A stretch of DNA of 13,177 bases from Thiotrichaceae bacterium (lineage in GTDB: Bacteria; Pseudomonadota; Gammaproteobacteria; Thiotrichales; Thiotrichaceae). Shown in pieces: positions 7,205-13,177 of this stretch; positions within the stretch are counted from its first letter, which is position 1, and every line of letters starts with the position of its first letter. Location: assembly GCA_027024625.1 (NCBI GenBank), contig JALVRY010000294.1, positions 1-13,177 of the forward strand. The letters run 5' to 3'. Made by a program: the position numbers and the translations under genes. The notes beneath the pieces are model-generated. The model saw only the letters and a list, made by a program, of their open reading frames with translations, did no database searches and had not been told where the DNA came from.

Positions 7205-7233
7205 ACCACAGATGGATACAGATAAACATAGGT
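7205..7233. repeat. Short tandem ACAGAT-type repeat in divergent spacer
   Basis: ACAGAT occurs at 7208-7213 and 7218-7223 (period 10), followed by a degenerate ACATAG at 7226-7231. It resembles the ACCACAGAT...ACACAGAT intergenic repeat I recall from many bacterial genomes. It lies between the divergent pteridine reductase and MidA-type genes, where promoters for both must also be. I could not identify convincing -35/-10 pairs. Confidence 0.4.
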
Positions 7234-7267
7234 ATTTATATAACTGTTTATCAATATTAGAAATTAT

Positions 7268-8434
7268 ATGCAATTTACCGACACGCTTCCCATGCCACCA
7301 GCCGATGCATTAGAGCATTGCAACCAACTTATCCATAAAATTAAAGCTGAAATTGAGCAAAGTGATAATGGTATTTCGTTTCGACGTTATATGGAAATGG
7401 CCTTATACGAACCAGCTTATGGTTATTATGTAGCAGGTATGAGAAAAATTGGTGAAGCAGGTGATTTTACGACAGCACCAGAAATATCCCCTCTATTTTC
7501 CCAATGCCTTGCCAAACAAACACATGAAATACTAGAAACTCTGGGTGGTGGTGATATTTTAGAGCTTGGTGCAGGTTCAGGCATTATGGCGGCGGATATT
7601 TTAAAGCAGCTTGAAATTTTTGGTAGCTTGCCTGCTCACTACTACATTTTAGATGTCAGCCCTGAGCTAAAACAGCGTCAAAAAGAAACATTGCAAAAAT
7701 ATGTGCCTCATTTATTAGAACGTGTCATTTGGTTGGATCAGCTTCCTAACGCTGGCTTTGTGGGTGTAATACTTGGTAATGAAGTATTAGATGCAATGCC
7801 CGTTGATGTATTTACTTTAGCCAATGGCATAGCAAAAGAAAGAAGAGTGATTTGGAAGGATGACTATTTTGCTTATCAGGATGAAACTGCACCTGATCTT
7901 CTAAATTCACAAATAGATAAGTTGGGGCTTGATGTCTCTAGCTACTTATCTGAAATTAATAGCAATCTCCCTGCATGGTTTAAAGCAATATCAAACACTT
8001 TAAAGCAAGGTATTGTTTTGCTCATTGACTATGGTTATACACAGCAAGAGTATTACCACCCAGAACGCCATATGGGAACGCTGATGTGCCACTATCAACA
8101 TCGAGCACATGATAATCCACTGATTTATCCTAGTTTGCAGGATATTACAGCAAGTGTGGATTTTACCGCGGTTGCAAATGCTGCATCAGATGCAGATATG
8201 GATGTGCAAGGCTTTACCAATCAGGCGATGTTTTTAGCGATGTCGGGCTTGGAAGGTTTCTTTATTGAGCGATTAAATAATAATCCAGATCAACAATATC
8301 CTTTAGCTCAACAAATCCGTATTTTAAGTTTACCTGCTGAAATGGGAGAACGCTTTAAAGTGATTGCATTAGGTAAAGAATTTACGCAAACTTTGTCGGG
8401 CTTTTCTCAGGGTGATCAACGTCACCGCCTTTAA
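7268..8434 (+). CDS. MidA/NDUFAF7-family class I SAM-dependent methyltransferase
   Basis: This 388-residue protein belongs to the DUF185/MidA family. Family motifs are in order: FRRYMEMALYEPAYGYY (38-54), GDFTTAPEIS (65-74), the S-adenosylmethionine loop LELGAGSG (98-105), LDVSPEL (128-134), LGNEVLDAMPV (169-179), then LLIDYGYTQQEYYHPERHMGTL and YPSLQDITASVDF. The eukaryotic member NDUFAF7 methylates an arginine of complex I subunit NDUFS2; the bacterial substrate is not established. ATG 7268 is preceded only by a weak Shine-Dalgarno (AGAAA). Divergent pairing with a pteridine reductase is a neighbourhood I associate with gammaproteobacteria, so the two may share a regulatory region. The gene is followed 46 bp later by uppP on the same strand, with no terminator between them. 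All recognisable motifs are intact. Confidence 0.9.
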   Translation: MQFTDTLPMPPADALEHCNQLIHKIKAEIEQSDNGISFRRYMEMALYEPAYGYYVAGMRKIGEAGDFTTAPEISPLFSQCLAKQTHEILETLGGGDILELGAGSGIMAADILKQLEIFGSLPAHYYILDVSPELKQRQKETLQKYVPHLLERVIWLDQLPNAGFVGVILGNEVLDAMPVDVFTLANGIAKERRVIWKDDYFAYQDETAPDLLNSQIDKLGLDVSSYLSEINSNLPAWFKAISNTLKQGIVLLIDYGYTQQEYYHPERHMGTLMCHYQHRAHDNPLIYPSLQDITASVDFTAVANAASDADMDVQGFTNQAMFLAMSGLEGFFIERLNNNPDQQYPLAQQIRILSLPAEMGERFKVIALGKEFTQTLSGFSQGDQRHRL

Positions 8435-8480
8435 CATTTATGGATAAAATTTTTCTTCCTTAATAAAACAATAAAATAAT

Positions 8481-9305
8481 ATGGACACATTACAAATCAT
8501 CGTTCTTGCCATTGTGCAAGGTTTTACTGAATTTTTACCTATTTCTAGCTCAGCTCATTTAATTCTAGTTCCCGTATTCACAGGCTGGGCGGATCAAGGG
8601 CAGGCATTTGATGTCGCCCTGCATATGGGCTCACTAGCTGCCGTTGTTATTTATTTCTGGCAAGATATTCGCAATATGTTAGTTGCATGGGCAAAATCTC
8701 TTGTTACACGTCAGCAAACACAAGACAGCAAATTAGCGTGGGCAGTTGGTTTAGGCACAATTCCTGTTGGCTTAGCTGGATTGACTTTCAATGATTATAT
8801 TGAACTTAATATGCGTGGTGCAGAGATTATTGGAGCAACATCCATTATTTTTGGCTTATTACTTTGGTATGCCGATTGGGTGGGGAAACGTAGCCGTGAC
8901 GAACATGCAATGACATGGAAAGATGTACTAGTTATTGGATGTGCTCAAGCGATTGCTTTGATCCCTGGTACATCACGTTCTGGTATTACTATGACAGCAG
9001 CATTGATGATGGGTTTAACGCGTAGTGCTGCCGCCCGATTCTCATTTTTGCTTTCTGTACCAACAATAGTGTTATCAGGTGGTCTGAAAGGTGTTGAATT
9101 AATAAAATCAGAAACTCCTGTTGATTGGGTCGCCATGCTAGTTGGAACCATCCTTTCAGGCATTGCCGCCTACCTTTGCATTCATTATTTCCTAAAGCTT
9201 TTAGAACGTATGGGGATGCTACCTTTTGTTGTTTATAGAGTATTACTTGGCTTATTCATTTTTGCAGGAATTTACGTGTTAGGCTTGGACTTTAGTGCCT
9301 CTTAG
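8481..9305 (+). CDS. uppP: Undecaprenyl-diphosphatase UppP (BacA)
   Basis: This is an integral membrane phosphatase that converts undecaprenyl pyrophosphate to undecaprenyl phosphate, recycling the lipid carrier for peptidoglycan and other surface glycans. Excess enzyme gives bacitracin resistance. The 274 residues match E. coli UppP (273). Motif 1 is QGFTEFLPISSSAHL (13-27), holding the (E/Q)xxxE glutamate Glu17, the serine cluster and His26. Motif 2 is PGTSRSGIT (162-170) with the catalytic-site Arg166. Several hydrophobic helices run throughout, as expected for the family. No clear Shine-Dalgarno precedes the ATG. Co-transcription with the upstream methyltransferase gene is likely. It faces a polysaccharide-type dehydratase gene in convergent orientation. 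Confidence 0.97.
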   Translation: MDTLQIIVLAIVQGFTEFLPISSSAHLILVPVFTGWADQGQAFDVALHMGSLAAVVIYFWQDIRNMLVAWAKSLVTRQQTQDSKLAWAVGLGTIPVGLAGLTFNDYIELNMRGAEIIGATSIIFGLLLWYADWVGKRSRDEHAMTWKDVLVIGCAQAIALIPGTSRSGITMTAALMMGLTRSAAARFSFLLSVPTIVLSGGLKGVELIKSETPVDWVAMLVGTILSGIAAYLCIHYFLKLLERMGMLPFVVYRVLLGLFIFAGIYVLGLDFSAS

Positions 9306-9311
9306 TTTTTG

Positions 9312-9341
9312 CGGGGTGCTATTATAATGAATAGCACCCTG
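9312..9341. terminator. Strong hairpin between convergent genes
   Basis: A 10-bp perfect stem (9314-9323 with 9330-9339), extendable by a G-T and a C-G pair, encloses a 6-nt ATAATG loop. It sits 6 bp after the uppP stop and just beyond the end of the convergent dehydratase gene. Neither strand has a T-run directly after the stem, so it may stabilise 3' ends or terminate weakly rather than act as a classical intrinsic terminator. Confidence 0.45.
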
Positions 9342-9365
9342 TAATAGAGTGATAGACTTATAGGT

Positions 9366-11282
9366 TTAACTTGCTAATGCAGGTTTATCAGTGAGTACAT
9401 CAACAATATCACATTGAGGTTTATAACCTTTGACTACACGTAGTAATACATCACGAACTTTTGATGCATCGTTTAGGCGTATCACAAAGTTCAGTTCATC
9501 AATAAATGCCTGTAATTGTTCCCAAGAGATAACTTCTTCCTCTGCTCGCATAATTCGAGGATGCAAGGTTTTAGAAACATTGTCACCTATCAATAGTTCT
9601 TCATAGAGTTTTTCACCAGGACGTAAGCCAGTAACTAGAATTTCAATGTCGCCTTCTGGATTATCATCGTCTCGAATATCTAAGCCACTCAATTTTATAA
9701 TATGCTTGGCTAAGTCAATAATACGGACAGGCTCACCCATATCGAGTACAAATACATCACCACCCTTTCCTAAGGCTCCAGCTTGAATAACTAATTGTGC
9801 AGCTTCGGGAATGGTCATGAAGTAGCGAATGATATTTTCATGGGTAACGGTAACAGGGCCACCCTCTTTAATTTGTTTCTGGAAAAGTGGGATAACAGAT
9901 CCAGAAGAACCAAGCACATTTCCAAAGCGTACCATTGTAAAACGTGTAGCACTTTTATTGTGTTGAGCCTCTAAATGTAGGCCCTGTAATACTAACTCTG
10001 CAAAACGCTTAGTCGCCCCCATTACATTTGTTGGTCTGACTGCTTTGTCAGTAGAGATCAGTACAAAGGTCTCGACTTGGGCAGCAATTGCCGCTTTTGC
10101 CGCATTGTATGTTCCAATTACATTATTAAGAGCCCCCATTGCAGGGTTTCTTTCAACTAATGGCACATGTTTGTAAGCAGCAGCATGATAAATAGTTTCA
10201 ATCTTAAAAAATTTACAGACCTTTTCAACTCGAGCTTGATCAACAACAGAGCCTAAAACAGGCGTACAGTTTGGTTCTGAAGAGGTATCATCAAGTAACT
10301 CTTTTTCTAAGGCATACAAGTTGTACTCACTTTGCTCAAACAATATTAAGGATTTTGGATTAAGCTTAACAATCTGACGGCAAAGTTCTGAACCAATAGA
10401 GCCACCAGCCCCTGTCACCATGACTACCTTATTTGTGATATTTGCAGAGAGTAGATCATTATTTGGTTTAACAGGTTCTCGTCCTAATAAGTCGTCAATA
10501 TTAATATCCCGTATATCTGCAATCTTTATCTTGCCTTCAACTAACTCAGTAAAGCTTGGAATTGTTCGAAGCCTTACAGGAAACGGCTCAAGATTGGTAA
10601 TAATTTTTCGAATGTGTTGTCGAGAGACAGACGGCATGGCCAACAAGACTTCGTCAATTTGTAGCTTTTTTATTAGTTCTTCTAAGTCTTTTGGAGAATA
10701 AACCGTAATTCCACTGATCTGATTTTTGTGTAGAGCTGAATTATCATCGATAAAGCCAACTGGATGTATTTGTGGACTGACAGATAGCAATCTAGCCAAT
10801 TGTATTCCTGATGCTCCTGCCCCATAAATTAAAACATTATTAATTGCAGAAGTGTTTTTTCTGAAGAGCGGTTGCCGGTTTCTGGAAAATATAGACCGAC
10901 CTACAATGCGACTTCCAGAGACTAAAATAATCGTGACCAACCAATGGATTAGAATGACTGAACGTGGAACGGCAATGCCTGAGATCAAAATAACAGAGCC
11001 AAAAATTATTATATAAATAGAAACAGCCTGAGTAATTGCCCAAAGTGCTTTAAATTCAACATATTCAATTACTGCACGGAATAACCCAAAGCGAATAAAT
11101 ATTGGAATTGCGATAACTGGAGCAACCAGCCATAACCCCATTTCTTTACCTTGAGGAAGGTAAAGTTCATCTAATCGTAAGGAATAGGCGATTAGTATTG
11201 AAAAAAGAATTAGAAACGCATCAAGGCACAAAATAATGAGCTGTTTACGTTTTCTTGACATTCTATGTATAGCATTAATCAT
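9366..11282 (-). CDS. Membrane-bound UDP-sugar 4,6-dehydratase/epimerase (WbpM/CapD/PglF family)
   Basis: This 638-residue protein has the full architecture of the large membrane-bound dehydratases that make UDP-4-keto-6-deoxy sugars, usually from UDP-GlcNAc, for O-antigen, capsule or protein glycans. Four N-terminal hydrophobic helices lie within about residues 15-125. A first Rossmann-like domain (VLIYGAGASG, about 150-159) follows. The catalytic SDR domain has TGAGGSIGSE (290-299), HAAAYKHVPL (367-376) and STDKAVRPTNVMGATKR (410-426). Met421 and Lys425 form the M-xxx-K that replaces YxxxK in this family. TGLRPGEKLYEELL near the C-terminus is also typical. The start may be ATG 11282 or the ATG at residue 8 (MSRKRKQL); neither has a good Shine-Dalgarno. 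It stands alone here, with no glycosyltransferases beside it, and converges on uppP. Confidence 0.94.
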   Translation of the reverse strand: MINAIHRMSRKRKQLIILCLDAFLILFSILIAYSLRLDELYLPQGKEMGLWLVAPVIAIPIFIRFGLFRAVIEYVEFKALWAITQAVSIYIIIFGSVILISGIAVPRSVILIHWLVTIILVSGSRIVGRSIFSRNRQPLFRKNTSAINNVLIYGAGASGIQLARLLSVSPQIHPVGFIDDNSALHKNQISGITVYSPKDLEELIKKLQIDEVLLAMPSVSRQHIRKIITNLEPFPVRLRTIPSFTELVEGKIKIADIRDINIDDLLGREPVKPNNDLLSANITNKVVMVTGAGGSIGSELCRQIVKLNPKSLILFEQSEYNLYALEKELLDDTSSEPNCTPVLGSVVDQARVEKVCKFFKIETIYHAAAYKHVPLVERNPAMGALNNVIGTYNAAKAAIAAQVETFVLISTDKAVRPTNVMGATKRFAELVLQGLHLEAQHNKSATRFTMVRFGNVLGSSGSVIPLFQKQIKEGGPVTVTHENIIRYFMTIPEAAQLVIQAGALGKGGDVFVLDMGEPVRIIDLAKHIIKLSGLDIRDDDNPEGDIEILVTGLRPGEKLYEELLIGDNVSKTLHPRIMRAEEEVISWEQLQAFIDELNFVIRLNDASKVRDVLLRVVKGYKPQCDIVDVLTDKPALAS

Positions 11283-11768
11283 AACTTAGAGAATCTCTAA
11301 TGCAACCTATTAAAGGTATTCGTTTTCGATAAATAAGGTCGGCATGTTGCATGTGACACTGAAAAATATTCAGAATATTTTTATTAATATTTGTTATATT
11401 GTTTTGAATTCGATATTCAACTATTTTACACTCACCAAATTTTTTTTGTATAACAATTGTTGAGTTTTCGTTAAGTTTAATGTTCTGATCCCGATGTTAG
11501 GCAACAAAGAAATATATTAATCTATAAAGGACTGTACACAATCCTAGTTTTCCCCTTGTTTGCTTCTTTTATATCATATTTCCCTTTATGTTAGATTAAG
11601 CTGATTTTAGCTAAGTGATCAGGCAAAAGTAACCATGTGTTTGTGATGCTTCATAAGACCAGAAAATAAATTTACTGTGGGAAACAGAACTTTTCAAAAT
11701 TATAGTTACCCCTTTTGGTTATCTTAACTGGCTATTTGAAGAGCCTCCTAAACAACCTAAGGATATTG
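11283..11768. other. AT-rich non-coding spacer
   Basis: Between the dehydratase start and the small ORF I see no supported gene. The region holds the 15-bp palindrome (11286-11300), a perfect 9-bp A/T hairpin (11362-11370 with 11374-11382, 3-nt loop) and an ACAATTGT palindrome near 11452. The dehydratase promoter should lie here on the minus strand, but no -35/-10 pair was convincing. From about 11655 a start-less frame reads protein-like (KIIVTPFGYLNWLFEEPPK) up to a TAG near 11804, possibly a decayed gene. Confidence 0.4.
11286..11300. promoter_or_regulatory. 15-bp palindrome at the leader of the dehydratase gene
   Basis: TTAGAGAATCTCTAA is a 7-bp perfect inverted repeat around one central base. 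It occupies positions -4 to -18 relative to the dehydratase start codon on the minus strand, exactly where a Shine-Dalgarno would be. It could be an operator. A one-base loop would not fold well as RNA. Confidence 0.4.
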
Positions 11769-11966
11769 ATGTCTTATTACTTTGGATTTGGAAACAAGTC
11801 TAGACGGATTTGCCAGATGCTTACAAAACATATATACGAAAGCGGAGAACGAGAAGAGCCTGTAAAAATAACTGTTGATGGCCTATACAGCGTTTACGCA
11901 GAGGTTCTAGAGTTAATTACTCTATCAGATTCTGAAAAATTTGTTGAACATACGAATCTACTGTAA
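11769..11966 (+). CDS. Possible small hypothetical protein, or decayed gene fragment
   Basis: ATG 11769 to TAA 11966 gives 65 residues (MSYYFGFGNKSRRICQ... to ...EKFVEHTNLL) with an acidic C-terminal half. AAGGA at 11759-11763, 5 nt before the ATG, is a plausible ribosome-binding site. The same frame extends upstream to a TTG at 11715. The last 9 bp overlap the 3' end of the convergent cca gene. A neighbouring frame (about 11655-11804) also reads protein-like, including LNWLFEEPPKQPKDIDVLLL, before a TAG. The locus may therefore be a frameshifted remnant of one longer gene and not an intact small gene. I recognise no family. Confidence 0.3.
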   Translation: MSYYFGFGNKSRRICQMLTKHIYESGEREEPVKITVDGLYSVYAEVLELITLSDSEKFVEHTNLL

Positions 11967-13177
11967 CTTATCAATATCCCAATTTTTCTTAAACTCGCGC
12001 ACCTTTGCCATTCGTTCTTTGTGTAGTTCCTCGCTAATTGCTTTACCTTCAAAACCTTTTGCTATGATGCTTTGCACATCGACTGTGTTACAGCTTTTTA
12101 ATAAACCAAGATAAAACTCAACTTGTGGGTATTCTCTATTTTCATGGGTGAGTCTTCCTCGGCTATCGGCTTTACAGGCGAGCAGAAATTGTTCAAATTG
12201 TTCTGGGTTACGGAAAGCACTCACTTTATTGAGTACTTTTATTAATGTTTTTGGCTTTAATTCAAAGGCTTTATGTACATGAGTGTGATAGCGAGCAACG
12301 TGTTCTGCGAGTTGTCTAAAGCGTGTGGGAATGCGGTAACGCTTGCAGAGTGCGGTAACTAATTTAAGGCTACGTTCTTCATGTCCGTAGTGATGTGGAA
12401 GAATATCTTTTTTAGTCTCTCCCTTTCCTAAGTCATGCGTTAAAGCAGCAAAGCGTGTTGCTGCTTTATCACTGAGTTTTACGGATTGCTGCAACACCAT
12501 CATGGTGTGTATGCCAGTATCGACTTCAGGATGATGTTTTTTAACTTGGGGGACACCAAATAAACGATCAAGTTCTGGGAAGAGTATTTTTAATGCCCCA
12601 CAATCTCGCAGAGCCTCAAAAAAGGCTTCGGGATGTTTCTCTCCTAATGCTTTTTCTGTTTCTTGCCAAACGCGTTCGGCAACTAAAGCATTAACTTCAC
12701 CCGCATTAACCATTTCTTTCATGAGTTGCAGAGTCTCCTTCGCAATACGGAAGCCGAGATAGCGAAACCGAGCGAGAAAACGAGCAATGCGCAGAATACG
12801 GACGGGATCTTCTCTAAATGCAGGGGAGACATGGCGTAAAATTCGTTGCTCTATGTCCCGTTTTCCTCCGTTGTAATCGAGAATATTGCCGTCTTTATCC
12901 ATCGCAAGAGCATTGATAGTAAGATCACGACGCTGTAAGTCATCTTCTAAGCTAACTTCTTTTGATGCATGAAATGAGAAACCATGATAGCCCTTGGCAG
13001 TCTTCCTTTCGGTACGAGCAAGAGCATATTCTTCCCCTGTTTTTGGGTGTAAAAATACGGGAAAATCTTTTCCTACGGGTTTGTACCCTTGCTCTAATAA
13101 GGCATCCGGTGTTGCGCCTGTAACTACCCAATCGTTATCTTTGACAGATAATCCCAATAACTGATCTCTAACGGCTC
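11958..13177 (-). CDS. cca: CCA tRNA nucleotidyltransferase (partial at 5' end)
   Basis: This is a class II nucleotidyltransferase that adds or repairs the 3'-terminal CCA of tRNAs without a template. The frame continues past the TTG at 13157 to the window edge, reading AVRDQL before LGLSVKDNDW. This matches the E. coli start region GGAVRDALLGLPVKDRDW, so only about seven or eight N-terminal residues lie outside the window. The catalytic DxD is in KDNDW. The RRDxTINAL motif (RRDLTINALA) and the HVSPAFREDPVRILRIARF segment follow, as in the tRNA-binding neck. A C-terminal HD phosphohydrolase domain is present (FAALTHDLGKGETKK, then HHYGHE), as in the gammaproteobacterial multifunctional enzymes with 2',3'-cyclic phosphodiesterase and phosphatase activity. 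The predicted full length is close to the 412 residues of E. coli. The gene converges on the small ORF with a 9-bp overlap. Confidence 0.97.
   Translation of the reverse strand, partial: AVRDQLLGLSVKDNDWVVTGATPDALLEQGYKPVGKDFPVFLHPKTGEEYALARTERKTAKGYHGFSFHASKEVSLEDDLQRRDLTINALAMDKDGNILDYNGGKRDIEQRILRHVSPAFREDPVRILRIARFLARFRYLGFRIAKETLQLMKEMVNAGEVNALVAERVWQETEKALGEKHPEAFFEALRDCGALKILFPELDRLFGVPQVKKHHPEVDTGIHTMMVLQQSVKLSDKAATRFAALTHDLGKGETKKDILPHHYGHEERSLKLVTALCKRYRIPTRFRQLAEHVARYHTHVHKAFELKPKTLIKVLNKVSAFRNPEQFEQFLLACKADSRGRLTHENREYPQVEFYLGLLKSCNTVDVQSIIAKGFEGKAISEELHKERMAKVREFKKNWDIDKLQ

Noticed and set aside
7190..7218. TTGCTT ... GGATAC as promoter for the MidA-type gene
   Set aside because: The spacing is acceptable but the -10 match is poor, and the region is dominated by the ACAGAT repeat.
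11362..11382. A/T-only 9-bp hairpin considered as a terminator
   Set aside because: The stem has no G-C pairs, and no gene ends nearby on the strand where a T-run would follow.
1..13177. CRISPR arrays, rRNA or tRNA genes
   Set aside because: No regularly spaced repeats of CRISPR type and no cloverleaf or rRNA-like stretches seen on either strand by eye.

Overview
The window looks like chromosomal DNA of an AT-rich gammaproteobacterium. The evidence is a full-length UvrA with E. coli-like residue spacing, an E. coli-type Cca with an HD domain, and a conserved-looking cluster of FolM-like pteridine reductase, MidA-type methyltransferase and UppP. I cannot name the genus. A Thiotrichales-like lineage is only a guess from base composition and gene set.

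Bases 1-2700 form an accessory, mobile-looking segment. It holds the 3' end of an unrecognised membrane-anchored, highly charged protein, a 41-residue one-helix peptide with a good terminator behind it, and a 113-residue two-helix protein. A small serine resolvase follows. Immediately upstream of the resolvase are three inverted-repeat subsites arranged like a compact res locus, which overlap the resolvase's likely promoter. Downstream of it lie two strong hairpins and the severed 3' end of a group II intron (part of domain V plus domain VI with its bulged A). The host part then begins with a GIY-YIG nuclease-fold protein and uvrA in the same orientation.

Bases 2711-5884 carry GIY-YIG and uvrA. 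Bases 5885-6422, between convergent genes, are non-coding but contain a 144-bp element (6250-6393) that folds back on itself almost end to end. It may be a MITE-like palindromic repeat. Bases 6423-9305 hold a minus-strand pteridine reductase divergent from a plus-strand MidA-uppP pair. The 104-bp divergent region carries a degenerate tandem ACAGAT motif.

Bases 9366-11282 (minus) encode a membrane-bound nucleotide-sugar 4,6-dehydratase/epimerase of the WbpM/CapD/PglF family. Together with UppP it points to surface-polysaccharide or glycan synthesis on undecaprenyl carriers, although the two genes converge and are not one operon. Bases 11283-11957 are mostly non-coding, with one possible small ORF that overlaps the 3' end of cca by 9 bp. 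cca (minus) runs off the right edge and lacks only about seven or eight N-terminal residues.

Most genes here are ordinary housekeeping genes. The non-routine material is the res-like array, the group II intron remnant, the palindromic element at 6250-6393 and the twin 12-bp palindromes inside the first gene. I do not see convincing evidence for a wholly new multi-gene system.
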